This document shows, piece by piece, positions 26,835-38,915 of a stretch of DNA of 64,000 nucleotides. The notes beneath the pieces are model-generated. The model did not search any database. It was given only the letters and a program-made list of their open reading frames with translations, and was not told the origin of the DNA. The position numbers and the translations under genes are program-made. The stretch is from Castanea sativa. Lineage: Eukaryota; Streptophyta; Magnoliopsida; Fagales; Fagaceae. The stretch lies in contig NC_134018.1 in the NCBI RefSeq assembly GCF_040712315.1, positions 42,037,335 through 42,101,334 on the forward strand, in the 5' to 3' direction. Within the stretch, counting starts at the first letter, position 1. Each line of letters begins with the position of its first letter.

Positions 26835-29368
26835 CTAAGCTGTTGGAGGAGGATCTTGCTGAGAGGTGCTAGTGCCCTCGGTCTTTCTCAACTCCAGCTC
26901 AAAAGGAGTCATAACCTGTTTTCCTTTATCCGCTGTCTTCGTTGAAAGGACGATGGGTTCCATTGTCTGGCTTAAATCCTTCTCTGCATCCCCTCCTCCT
27001 TCCTTCTCTTTGTTGGAACCTGAAGGTTCTGTAGGATCGGGAATTTGCTGTGGGATCATCGGAGGTAAAGCAAGAAGAGTCGTCTCAGGGGTAGGAGCAG
27101 CAACAGGAGCCTCTTCAATCTCCTGTATATCTAGGGGAAGCCAAACGTTCTCGGACTTCCTCAAATTCGAAGATTGGGGAACTCCTGCTGCGTTTAAAGC
27201 TTCCCCCCATACTTTTTGACAGTATTCGCGGCATAAAGCAGCGAACTCCTCTGTCAGCTGCTCCTCGGTGGTTGCTACCCCTTCATCGAAACTTGCCTGC
27301 TTGGCAGCTTGAAGAGAGAGTTGGAAGGAGCTGGCTTCTTCCTTCATCAGCGCCAGTTGCTCCTTCAGATCCGAGCACTCCCTTTGAGCTTGGGAGAGCT
27401 CTTCATCTCTTTCACGAAGGAGCTTGCGATGTCCTTCTATCTGGGTCTTCATAGTCTTCAAGTTTGACTCGACCCCGTTTTTCTCTCTCCTCAGCTCCGC
27501 TACCTCCGAGGTCAGCTTCTCATTCTCGGCAAGGGCTATGCCCAAGGACTTCTCAGTCTCCAACCTTATTTCGAGCTCAGTTCTGGCTACTTTCCGAGTG
27601 TCTTCAATAAATTTTTCAGCTACAAAGACCTCCTGAATAGCCTGCAACAAAGTATGATGGAGTTAGGAATAATGAAAACAAACTTACTTATAAATATTGT
27701 TAAAAGGAGAAACACTTACCAGCGCTAAGTCTCTTTTTAGGGAGAGGAATAGTTGTGGCTGGCCCATTTTTTCCAAGGTCTCCATATCCTTGGGCAGCAG
27801 AAGAGGGCGTTCCAGGACCTCGGCCAGGTGGTGAGCATGGCCTTGTTGAACCGCCCTTATACTGGACTGGCAGGAGATGGGAGCGCCGTCCAGCCTTAGA
27901 TCGGGGGACCAGGTGGTCGGTGCTCGGCGCACTACAGCCTCATCCCTGATTTCCCCAAGTTCAGCTGAACGGGCTCTACCCTTGCCCTTATCCGGGCCTG
28001 GCCGGGGCCGGTGGGAGTTGTTGGCGTGGTTTCTTGGGGTCTTTAGTAATCGTCCCCTCATCATCCCCCTTCCTCTTCTTCTTGGGATCCTCGGCTGGCA
28101 GTTTTGGCTCAGCAGGAGGAGGAGGAGGAGGTAAAGCTGGGGGAACTTGGGACGTCCCCGTTTTCTTTTTCGCTGCAACTTTGGCAGCCCTGTTGGTGAG
28201 GAGACCCTCCATTCGTCCCATGTCTTCTTCTACGTCGTCCTCGGGAAGGGCAGCCACAAACCCAGCAATTCCAGAGGCTTCGGTGGCTTCTTCTTCCTCG
28301 TCGGAAAGTACCACAAACTGGTTCCCGCGAGGTCTCTCGGTGTCTTCGAGATGGAATTGATCTATCTCGTCGTCAAGTGTGTGTGAAGAAGACACCTGCT
28401 CTTCTGGAATGACAGTTGTTTGTGAGTGCACGGCGAGGGGGACTGCTGCTATCGGCCGGTTGTACAAAATAGTGTTAGGAGTGTCCGGGAGGTCACGGTC
28501 GTCCAAAAAATGGCGCCGAGCTACGTTGATCCTCTTCCGTCTTCGGTCGCCTGCAATAATGGCGTCCTCTATCTCTTGGAAGTCTTTGGAAAGGGGAGTG
28601 TATCCGAGAATGAGGTGAGCAGCCCGGAGTTGTAAGTCTTCGCTGACGAACACCTCGGAGCGAAGTACTCGGTTTAGATCGGCAACGTTACAGTGACTCA
28701 GACGAGGACGCACGTGCTGCTTATCTGCAAAAAAGACGTCAAAACAAACAAACCTGATTAGATTCACACAAATATTTAACAAGTTTAAGTAAATACAAAT
28801 ACGCGTTTTTGTGTGTGTGTTAGGAGAGGTTGTGTTGTGGGGAGATTAATCCTAACGGCGTCGCACCTGGATCTCCCCACTGAACTGGGCAGTGGAAGCC
28901 ATCGTGCCAGTTCCCAGACACGATCAAGTAGTCGTCCTTCATGCCTTTGTTTGATTTGGGCAGACAGGAGATTAGCCTAACGGTGCTGGACCGAGATTTC
29001 ATGTAATAACCTACCTTAGAGAGTTTGTGAGACTCATATAGGAACACGACATCGTGCCATGTGAGGTTTAAACCCATCTGCTCGTTTAGAGCATCTACAC
29101 TACCTAGAACTCTAAAAACATTTGGAAGGCATTGGTCGGGGCACAACCGGTGGTTGCGAAGGTACTCCCTCATTACGGGTTTCATTGGAAGGGTCATCCC
29201 ACCCTCTATGAAGGCTATCATAGGGATGATAACCTCTCCCTCTTTCCTAGAACCGGCCACGGCTGTTGCCGGGCAGTATTCTAGCCCTACGTCACTGGGA
29301 ATATGGTATTTAGCTCTAAAGCCTTCCATCCCAGCGGCGGTATCAACTAGACACTTAAATTTTTCCAT
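26835..29368 (-). CDS. Antisense accessory gene of the Tat element, spliced, with a frameshift
   Basis: Minus-strand exons are 29368-28867, 28724-27720 and 27641-26835; both introns are GT-AG (donors GTGCGA and GTAAGT) and the phases agree. Exon 1 begins MEKFKCLVDTAAGMEGF and encodes a compact domain with MGLNLTWHDVVFLYE and GNWHDGF. Exon 2 has an acidic and proline/lysine-rich stretch (a Pro run, KKKRKGDDEG), then WSPDLRLDGAPISCQSSIRA. One frame change is needed near 27990-28060. Exon 3 is a long coiled coil (about 130 residues of LETEKSLGIALAENEKL type) with a Pro/Thr-rich tail, ending at 26835. Extra antisense genes at this place are known in Tat elements, but their function is not established. 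I do not assign one. The promoter should lie in 29370-29870. Confidence 0.75.
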
Positions 29369-29849
29369 TACAGAAAGACGATAGACTAAACTTTAAAAGG
29401 GAGAGTGTTTGTATTGGTAGCCGAGGACAAATATCGAGGAGAAGAGGTTAAGAATAGGAGCAAGAACTTACAAGGTTGAAGGTGTGCAAATCTCCACGGT
29501 TTTCTGCAAGGTAAGGTATGATGACTGATGTCTTGATGGGATTACCCCCTGAGGAATTAAATGAAGGCGCGGGTTCCCGAAGCGTCACGACGTGCGAAAA
29601 GGCGGCCTCGAAATTATGTCTGTCCCGCCTAAAATTTTGTGGAGTAATGAGAACCGTTGGATGCCCATCTCACCGTTGAACGTGGGAGACAAAGAGTAAC
29701 TTACAGTAATAAATGCGCGCGTTTTCGAAAATAAAACCGCCAAGTGTCATCTTCTGGGACGCGAAACGATTTCCACACGTGCCATCACTTATAAAGTGTG
29801 TAGAGCAGGTTCTCGTCAGATCAAAACCCTATTTTTCTCCTCGGACGTT

Positions 29850-29874
29850 GAAAATTAGAGTTTTGAGGGGCTAT
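29850..29874 (+). other. Polypurine tract region before the 3' LTR
   Basis: A purine-rich run including TTTTGAGGGGCTAT directly abuts the LTR start and should prime plus-strand synthesis. The assignment rests on position and composition. Confidence 0.6.
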
Positions 29875-30628
29875 TGTGGGGGGGTAAAAAGATCCTGATG
29901 GGAACATGGGCCTTTTGGGCCGTGTTAAGGAGGGCCGACCTGACCCTGGGTTTAGAAGTTGTTAATACTATGGGTCGGCCCATGCGCCGAGGATCCGAGG
30001 ACCCAGCCGAGGGTGAGCTTACCCTCGGGTGAGCACCGAAGAACTCGGGATTTCATAGTAAAGGTTAGGGGATGGCACAGTTAAAGCCAATGGTTAAAAA
30101 GGGGAAACCCTAGAATGCCCCAGAAGCACCGGTGTTGAAGAAATGTCAAAGATAAAGGCTGCTACCTCCACATTAAAGACCCTGCACCTACCACCCTGGC
30201 CGCATTAATGGGGAGGTGACACTTGAACAGTGAAAGGGAAACTTCTAGTTACTGTTCAAAGGCACTAAGAAAAGAAATATCTAGGCTAAGGGAGGAGTTG
30301 GGGCAGCACGTGTAGAAAGTATTAAAAAAAAGAGAGTATTTAAGGGAGGACCTAGAACAGAAAGAAGGAGGACTTTTTGTAACCTAACAAGAAAAAAAGA
30401 CAAAGAGAGAGAGATAATATAAGAACAGCTCTCGGCTTACGTCCGAGGAGACCTATTTACGTTACTCCTTGCTGTTTCCAAATACCGCCAATCTTTAGTT
30501 TGTCATTTAATCTTCACTCACTTCTAACCTGGGTTTCAAGCCCACTCTCTACAAATTTTTATTGTTTAAAGCTCATTGGGCCTGAGCCCATATCTGTTCT
30601 TGGGTCCAGGTGCAATTGTGCACTTACA
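29875..30628 (+). repeat. 3' LTR of the Tat element
   Basis: 754 bp, TG...CA, the partner of 18947-19700. It is followed directly by the target duplication ACGTG. Confidence 0.95.
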
Positions 30629-30633
30629 ACGTG

Positions 30634-31867
30634 TTCTAAAAAATGCTACTTTAACGCATCAAAAAGTTACTTAATCTATGTTAGCATAGCATTTAAGAGA
30701 ATTACATCACTTGGCATTATGGTCACTTCCCAAGTTCTAGCTCTTGTGGGGGGTGAGGGGCCAACCGGCTAAGGGTTGAAATTTAAATCTTCAAGAGGGA
30801 GTTTCACACATATATACATTGAAAGTATTGACATTAGATTTCTTTAAAAGATCATATTTTAATACACCAAAAAAACAAAAAAAACCACCCCACAACCCAC
30901 CACCACCGCACAAAAGTAAAGTTAGAGGATTTATATGAATTTCAATTATATTTAAAATGGTGTAACTTACATTTTAGCCTCTCTTTTTTAGAATTAAAAA
31001 AAAAAAAAAAATTCACATGGCAATACATGTGTCATTTAATGTAGCATAAAAAAAATGCCGTTAACCATGTCAGCATTTCCCATCATTTAAGGGCATGGAT
31101 TATTATGACATAGAACCAAAAGATGAGACTTAAACTATCACATTTCAAACCTTAAGGAACAAAGTGTAAAAGATAGGAATCAAATAAATATTTACCCAAA
31201 ACTAAAAGAAAAAACTTGTGAAAAATAGAGTCAAGATGAGTCTTGCTAGTTTCTTGAAGTGAGGTAGTTTGTGGATACTACTAATTGGTAAACGGTAACC
31301 AACCCTACCACAGAGGAAGAATAATGACTAATGGTGCAATAGCCATATTTCACCTGATCCGAATCCGATCACCAAATTGAATCCTTTCTCCTACTGAGTT
31401 TTCCAAGGGCGATCTATTGAGAAGGAAAGTCAGGAGAAATTTATCTAACAAGTGGAAGAGAAAACAATTCTCCCAACAGTGCATGTCTGATCTACTTCTT
31501 GGTTAAATTCTACAAGAGGTTTTCAGTTGACGTTATAGGAGGCAGTTGATCACTTGACATGCTCTTTCTCTTTCCTTTTATATCAGGTAATATATTGTTA
31601 CTGCTGGTGAAGCAGCTAATTGTTTTCATATGCAAATACTTTTAAGCTCTTGGTTAGTTTTTTATCCAAAAAATACAAAATAAATAAATAAATAAATAAA
31701 TAAAAGCCCACCCAGATCGCAATACTCATTAACTAGATCAACATCCATAATACATGGATTTTGCAGATTTTGGGGTCCATATACCTATGGCCAAAAAAAA
31801 AGAGAACGAAGAACTAAATAAATAAGTACATTTTTTCAGTTTAAAAAAAGTTCAAGCAAGCCTAAGA
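30634..31867. other. Intergenic sequence right of the Tat element
   Basis: No gene seen. It holds poly-A runs, an AAAT microsatellite near 31676-31702 and a GTTGAAATTTAAATC phrase near 30774 that weakly resembles a Pol III B box. The end flanks the 3' end of the F-box gene. Confidence 0.5.
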
Positions 31868-34378
31868 TTACAACATTACCAACTGGATGGATGGGGGTAC
31901 CTTTGCTTCAAGCTGCCTCTTGGCAAGACGTCTTGCAGTTCGTTCGATCTTCAAATTAGCACTCGCAAAGGGAGTTCGCTTGACAATTTGATCGCGAGGA
32001 TCAATCAAAATTTTCTCAAGTGCCACAGCATTCCTAATAAAGTACATGACAAACTCAAATTCACATGTGCGTCCAGTATAACCGTAAATTTCCAACACCT
32101 TGAGGTATTCATGTCGGCATTTGATACGCCTGCTCATGTTTCTTCTGTCATGATCTTCGACATTTATCCATGGCATCTACAAAGAGAAAAAGGAGTTATC
32201 CCATTATTGATAAAACACAAGTATAGAAAAAATATGTATATGCACCCAAAAGAGTATCGATAGTAGCTCAATATAATTTACTGGAAAGAACACATATGCA
32301 GATACAATCAGTAGACAATCAAGGGGGGAAGGAAAAACCATCAAACTAGACAATTAGTTTGATTGTAACAAATAAACTAGCAAAATGTCCCAAGCAACTG
32401 TCCAATACCAACCAGGATCTTACAGAGTTTACTAATATTACCTGCGACAGTTTTGGGATTACACACTATATATATAAATTTATTATTACAAACGCTACCT
32501 CATATGTTAAGCGCATGTTTTCTTCAGCTGAGCATCGAAAGATGGATTGAAGCAACTCTCAACAGAGATTCTGCATCATGAAATCATGGAAGGACTTATA
32601 ACGCCTCCCTTCACTAATGCCAAACATTTTTGGAAAAAGGCCATTGTGAATCATATGGCCTAGGAACTTACGATTTTCTTTCGTAGACTGAAGATGACAT
32701 TCTCAGACCCATAAAACACTCAATCCATCCAAGTTAGAGTCTAGTTTGGTAAACAACAAAATTAGGCCTAAACAAATAGGCATGCTGCTTACAAAAGCAT
32801 ATATAACTGTTGGCTTAATTTCTTAAATTTCTTAGTTTGACTTATCCCATTCAATCCACCCATGGGTTTGAACTTTGAACTTCCAACCTGATCCTTCCAA
32901 GGTTGAGGTGTTATTACCATCCTTTCTAATGATAGGAAGTGGAGAATATGCAAGAGCCAACACATACAAAAGCTGCATTTCAAACAGATGAGGCATGTTG
33001 TGTGAGTGCATATCATACAATCATTATCTAGTATCTACTAAACACTCACCTTCAACTGAAGTATCTGCAAGTAAGGGCATGCGTTTATCAAAGGAGTCAG
33101 TCCAAGGAGATTATCCTCTCCCCATGCTCCAACTTCTAATACCAACTTTTTAAGATTATTTAATGGAGGAAATAATTTACTGCCTACTTCATCCTGGAGA
33201 TACCAAAAGCAAAAGTAAACAACGTGATAACATATGGGATGGAAAGAAAGGGCAAACACATAAAGAAATACTAACCACAAAGCCATCAATTAATTCAAGA
33301 GTAAGTACTTGTAGCTGAGAAAGACAGCAAGAGAACTGGGGGAGGTAGTCATTTAGCAACGGTCGACCGAGATTTCCTTGTCCCACACCGATATAAAGAT
33401 CAACAAGCAATGGCACATTTTTTATAAACAAGTCTATATCCAACCCCGCATACTTAAATGACATAAGGCTTGTGTCAAAGATCTCAACATATTTTTAGCA
33501 AGTGCAGTAGATTACCTCCAGGTGTTTCAAAGAAAGGGATGATCCAGAAACTCTTAATTTTACCAAATGTCTTGATCCACATACAGACAATCGCTCAAGC
33601 TTGGGACAATTGGCTAAAAAGTACTCAATAACTTCCTGAGTTATGCCAACATTCTTCAAATAAAGATCTTTGAGAAACTTAAAGCCACGAAATGTTGAGT
33701 ACGGGTGCTGAGAAGATTCAAACAAAATTGCTCCCTAGAAGACCCGCAACTTTGGCTTCTCCAAAGTCGTTTACACTTAGAACTACAACGCCTTGAAGAC
33801 AAGGCATTATAAGGACGTTGCCCTAACAAGTCCATCTCAAGCCTTTGAACTTCCCTTGTCATTGCAAACTCGATCCAACTATTAATAGCATGCGTAGAAT
33901 TTTGATCCAAATCAAAAGAGATCCTGAATTCATTTATAGTTGAGACTTCATATTGTCCCAAAACACGATCCACCCATTTGACATACATAGGCCCTGATTG
34001 AATTGTGTCTGTTGCCTTTGTAGCATCAAAGTCAAGTATAGTAATAGATGTCCACAAATACCTCCATCTCCTACCAAGGATACTAGTAGCCACCGCTTCT
34101 CTTAGTGTCAATTGTGAAAGTATGGAAACAAGAGTTTCACTAGACAGGTTACTTATGTAATCCTCGCAAACACATTTTCCCTTAAATAAATCGATGAAAA
34201 CAAAGAAAAAGAGTCAGCTAAATCATAAAAACACTCAATTATAAATAAATATTGGCACAATGTAAACATCACTTTAAAAAAAGACTTTCAATTTGTAGCA
34301 CCTTAGCTAGTACAAATTTTTAATGGGTTTCACCTTGTTTTTTGAACATTTAGCTGTAAGTCGCACCCTTTTCTCCAT
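31868..34378 (-). pseudogene. F-box/LRR/FBD gene, disrupted
   Basis: Minus strand. Exon 1 (34378-34334) encodes MEKRVRLTAKCSKNK and splices in phase to exon 2 (34180-33276), giving DYISNLSSETLVSILSQLTL and REAVATSILGRRWRYLW, a clear F-box. FBD-type proteins are substrate receptors of SCF ubiquitin ligases. Leucine-rich segments follow: FLKDLYLKNVGITQEVIEYF and LERLSVCGSRHLVKL, then FIKNVPLLVDLYIGVGQ. Exon 3 is 33193-33050 (LFPPLNNLKKLVLEVGAWG). The last exon, 32176-31868, is an FBD domain (LKVLEIYGYTGRTCEFEFVM, NAVALEKILIDPRDQ). Two lesions lie in exon 2: a frame change between about 33800 and 33725, and an in-frame TAA near 33495 directly before KYVEIFDTSLMSF. The 33-nt gap is too short for a plant intron. 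The exon expected near 32850-32960 is unclear. Confidence 0.8.
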
Positions 34379-35112
34379 CGATTGAATCCCGCTAATTCTT
34401 TGTTTGCTATGATGCAAACGCGCAGAGTTCTGCTAAGCAAAAATCAGATACACATTGAAAATTTGAAATTAGTGCCCAAGAAACAATAATTTGATGAAAA
34501 TACAGAAACTTGTTAGCAATTTAGCAAATTTTAGTTTATACTTTAGAAAAAGAAAAACAAGTTTAGCAAATAGTAATGCTATACAAAATTGATCGAAGCC
34601 TTAAAAGATACCAACTTTGCCCGGAAATAACAAATTTACACCAAAACAAACGTATTTTCTAGAAACCAACGCCCTCTAAACCACAATTGAATAATAATAA
34701 CAATAATACGTGTATAAAGATAGAATTTTTAAAGTAGGTGAAAGAAAAGACCTAACATCTTTGTCCAAAATTTATCAAAGATACAAAGTTTTCCCAGAAT
34801 TATGTATATTCTATGGAAACAAACGTAATTTTTTTAAAACCACACGCATCCTCAACCCTTACTGAATATATAAACGGAGCAAAGGACAACATAGATAGAT
34901 CAATTAATACCTGTGGAGATTCTGTCAAAAAACTACCTTAGAAAGCGCTGCATGAACTAGGGTTTTTGATACATACAAAGTTTTTGGAGATCTGTGGAGG
35001 TTCTGTCAAAAAATTGCCTTAGAAAGTGCTGCATGAACTAGGGTTTTTCATACGTACACAGTTTTTGGAGATGGTATATATATATATATATATATCATCA
35101 CACGCGCTAGTA
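34379..35112. other. Upstream region of the F-box gene with an 81-bp tandem duplication
   Basis: 34911-34991 and 34992-35072 are a direct duplication: both begin 'ctgtggag' and contain 'gctgcatgaactagggtttt'. The copies differ at a handful of sites. A short TA run follows at about 35076-35094. The rest is AT-rich with no gene. Confidence 0.75.
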
Positions 35113-35113
35113 G

Positions 35114-35483
35114 GGACGGACCCAGTAGGGGCCCGGGCCCCCCTGTCCTTATGTGGAAAAACAAAATAGTAGGTATAAGCCCAAATATTATCTTAAAATT
35201 TAAGAGTGATTTACTTACCAGACCCCCTAGAATTTTGGAAAAAACTAACTTCAGACCTCGAATAGTTTCACACTTTCAACCCAAAGAGAAAAAGAACCCA
35301 GAATCAAAAATAAAATTTGGCCATTCATTGAGTTGTTGACCCATAGCTCCTCCAAAATAAGCATCAAAATAATTTTAATAAATTTAAACAATCACAAAAG
35401 GATAAATAGAAAAAATAAACCCAAATCTTTTCTATTTAGGACTCTTAAATCAAGAGATTCAAGACAACTCCTAATAAAAATGG

Positions 35484-35514
<31 letters not shown>

Positions 35515-36485
35515 ATCTATATATATATATAAATCAAACAAACAATCCCATCCCTCACCCATCGCCGCTTGCTGCAAAGAGCTCCATCAAGTTGAAGATC
35601 TGACCAGCCAACCAAGGACGATCGGCACAAATCTTAGCCTCCAGGCCCTCTAAGGCTCCACTGCTGTATTTATCCTCTTTCAATCCCTCTCTCTGTTTGT
35701 ATATTCACATGTGTTCATTTTAAGTTTAAGACTCAGCTGCTCTTTGTTTTAGTAAAGTGATGGAAAACTATAGTTACTCATAATATAGTAATATAAAATA
35801 GGATTGTTAATTATATTATTATTTTATTGATTGATATTTTTCATTGAGAAGATAGGTTGATATGTTTACGTGTAGTTCAAATTGTTCAATCAAGCAAAAT
35901 AAGATCACTGTGTAGTATCCTATCAAAAAAAAAAAAAATCAGTGTGTAGTACTGTAGAGGACTAGTAGCTATATTGTTAACTTGTGAGTGATCATCAATT
36001 TGCTTTATGTTCAATGTAATTTTTGTCTACAGTGCAATTTCAATGTAAACTTACATGACAGACATACAAAAAGTAATAAATTAATATTGTACATATTTGT
36101 AAAAAAATAGTAAATATTGTATATTTTTTATAAATGTACAAAATATTTGCCATTTTTGGTTCTGTATACAATATAAATTTATATTATATCGTACGATGTA
36201 AAAGAAGAATTTTCCTATATTTTAAATTAATAATAGTGTTTCTATAATAATAATATTTGCTTGAGCAATTAAATTAAGTCATTCACTCATTCTTATAGAC
36301 TTGTTTATTAATTTTGTAGAATAAAGTATTTTTTTTGTCATGATGTTTTTTAAGTTAAATTTTTTTATTATCTTTGACTTGGCCTCCTATCAAATATTTT
36401 TGACTTTGCCACTGACTATATGAATGCTTATTTAAAATTTGGTTTTTTATACTTTGCCCCCTAACCTAAAATCCTAGGTCCGTCC
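35114..36485. mobile_element. Non-autonomous DNA transposon with GGACGGACC inverted ends
   Basis: GGACGGACC at 35114-35122 is the perfect inverse of GGTCCGTCC at 36477-36485. The subterminal sequences are also related (GC-rich left 'aggggcccgggccccc', right inverse 'taggttagggggcaaag'). The roughly 1.37-kb interior is AT-rich with a long A run (about 35480-35510) and no convincing coding region. Target duplication and superfamily are unresolved. Confidence 0.6.
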
Positions 36486-36556
36486 ATGCACGCTAAAGAT
36501 GAGTTTTTTTTTTTTTTTTGGGGGTTTCCAAAGCAGTTTCATTTTATTTTTTATTT

Positions 36557-37800
36557 TAAGAAGAAGTTGTATTAGTACTTGACTACTAATGTGAGAGAGA
36601 AATTTGGAAATGAAAAAAACAATTTATGCTCCGTTTGTTTTGATGTAAAATATTTTCAAGAAAATATTTTCCAATTTTACAATGTTTGTTTTACAGTAAA
36701 ATATTTGGTCAAAAGTAAAATATTTTCAGTCTACTAAATCAACCTAAACAAATTTTTGTAAAATATTTTACACTTTAAATTTTGGTAAAACATTTTACAT
36801 TTGCTCACTCCCCCACACCCCGATACATATCACCCTCTTCATTCCTACAGTCACTTTACACTTAAACTCTCCCAAATCAAATTTCTCTCCTAAAACCTAG
36901 CCATCTCTGGTCCCTGCTCTCACCAATTTTCAACTCCAAGGTCTAAGGCACCACCGATCAACTCTAGTTTCTATTGGCGCCCCCATCGTCGAATCTATCT
37001 CCCTTCTCTCATACCTATCTCACATAGAAAAAGAAAGTCACGAGGAGGGCTTCTTGGTGGGGAGCTGTGATGCCGATGGTGGTCAAGGAAGCTTTCCGGC
37101 ATGATCTGGATAGCCGCAATCATAGGAAGGTGCTAGGTGGATAGCGGCAACCAAGGAAGATTTCGTAGGTTGTGATTTGTCTAAAATGGTAGATCGCAGT
37201 TCTATTTTGTGGGTAGATCAAAGGAAGGTGCTACGGTTGTGATCTACCATCAATGTCTGGAAGGTGCTATGGTGGCGAGCAAAAATAAAATAGAACTATG
37301 ATCTGAAATTGGTTTTTATTTCCTGGGTTTTTTTTTTTTTTTTTTTGCTTTCTTTTGGGTGGTTATGGAGTTGTTTGATCGATTTTATGGTTTAATGCTT
37401 GTGGTGGATTGTTGGTGGTTTGTGTTTAGATTTGTGGTTTAATGGTCAGATTTTTTGGTGGTGGTTGTCTTTTTCCTCTCTTCCAGATCTAGTTTTTGGA
37501 GTGGTTGGGGGTGGTTTAATGGTTTATGCTCATTTTGGGGTGGCTGTTGGTGGTTTTTGCTCATTTGGGGTGGCTGGTGGTGGGTTGCATTTTCGTGTGT
37601 TTTGTCGTTCCAAACACTTGAAAATATTTTACAGTCAAATATTTTATAGTAAAATTGTTTACATGTAAAATATTTTACATCGTAACAAACAGATTAGTGA
37701 TAAAAAAAATGCTACATTTGTGGAAAAAAAATATTTTTTTTTTCAAAAAGAAGTTCTATTAGTACTTAACAACTAACGTGAGAGAAAAATGTGAAGGTGG
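36557..37800. mobile_element. 1.07-kb inverted-repeat element between direct flank repeats
   Basis: The core at 36628-37693 has inverted ends: GCTCCGTTTGTTTTGATGTA on the left against the inverse of 'tacatcgtaacaaacag' on the right, with further 'taaaatattttac' repeats inside. The flanks 36557-36612 and 37747-37800 are direct repeats of about 55 bp ('aagaagttgtattagtactt' type), far longer than a transposon target duplication. The interior is GT-rich and non-coding. Confidence 0.65.
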
Positions 37801-38668
37801 GAGAAAAAAAATTATTTAACTAAAAATTAGGAGTTTTTAAATTACTAATTTTACATGTATATTTCTATGATTTAAGCCATAAAAACGAATGAATTATAGA
37901 GTATTTTGTGCCTCTAAATTGAGGATCCCAAACAAGGAAATCATTTAAATAATAGTATAGATAAGATAACAAAGGATAAAATTTGGATTTGACTAGAAAA
38001 ATCATAATCTCTTTGAACCTCTTAGATTTAATTAAGGAAATTCTAGCTCCACTACATTTAGAATCTAAAAAACAAGGAACTACACACAATGTGCGCTACA
38101 ATGACTAAACTACCCAACATATTAGGACTCTAGAAGCAATAGCATTAGTCAGTCGAAAATTTTTCTATCTATTTTAACATAAGAGCCTACTTTTTCTATT
38201 TTATACTATCACTTTTTTCAAAATACCTATATAATCAATTCAGATCTTCTAGAGTTTCTAGGGTACTCTACCCAATAGAGTTCTTTAATCTTGACCTCTC
38301 ATTTAAAATTCAATGATTCAAATTACACTATGTCATTAATTCTTAAACAAAACCTTAAAAATAGATTCCACAGCTATTAAAATAGGCAGGTCACATTTTG
38401 AATTTATTTTTAATTAAAAAAATTTTAAAAGTTAGATCTGAACCCAATCTCTCTGCCATGCCAACACCAACGAGACCAAACTTTTCTCCGGCGAGATCTG
38501 AGCACCGGAAGGAATAGAGAACTGGGTGGAATTGGTGCCTCCTCTTCTGCTATTCGTGCCTCCTTAAAGAACAAAATCTCCTCATCCGTCATTCTTCGTA
38601 ATCTGAACCATTCTTCGTAAGAAGAGAAAAGGTTTGTGTAGTATCGGGGCCTTTGACTTGGTCATTTA

Positions 38669-38915
38669 GAGGGCGTTTGGATAAACTTATTCCTGCGTCT
38701 GCGTTTTAAGTTTTTTTTTTTTTTTTCCTCCAGCCGCAAGTGTTGACTAAATCTTCTGTGAACAGTGCATTCGTGCACTGTTCATGGACCCACAAATTTC
38801 ATTTTTCAGCAATTTTTTCATTAAAAATGGGTCCCGCGGTACTATTCATACATTTTAAAATTATTTTACTACAGTGTTTTCAGTTTTCAGCAATAAGTTC
38901 TATCCAAACGGACCC
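38669..38915. mobile_element. MITE, family C (copy 1), flanked by TTA
   Basis: The ends GAGGGCGTTTGGATA and TATCCAAACGGACCC are imperfect inverted repeats. TTA lies immediately on both sides (38666-38668 and 38916-38918), as for PIF/Harbinger-type MITEs. The interior has 'gtgcactgttcatggaccca', matching copy 2 at 56754-57084. It is nested in the long-inverted-arm element. Confidence 0.8.

Larger units (their letters stand above)
18947..30628 (+). mobile_element. Complete Ty3/gypsy LTR retrotransposon, Tat lineage
   Basis: The element is 11.7 kb with identical-length LTRs (18947-19700 and 29875-30628), TG...CA ends and a perfect 5-bp target duplication ACGTG (18942-18946 and 30629-30633). The order is gag, protease, reverse transcriptase, RNase H, a second RNase H, integrase, a tandem array, an antisense gene, polypurine tract and LTR. 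Integrase after RT-RNase H is the Ty3/gypsy order. Two RNase H domains plus extra antisense coding sequence before the 3' LTR point to the Tat (Ogre/Retand/Grande) lineage. The sense frames carry a stop and several frameshifts, so this copy is not autonomous, although the LTRs show it inserted recently. Confidence 0.95.

Noticed and set aside
33487..33520. A 33-nt intron that would remove the TAA in the F-box gene
   Set aside because: GT and AG are present and the frame would hold, but plant introns this short are not known; a nonsense mutation is more likely.
37399..37668. 89-residue Gly/Val/Phe/Trp-rich frame
   Set aside because: It lies inside a GT-rich transposon interior; composition alone explains it.
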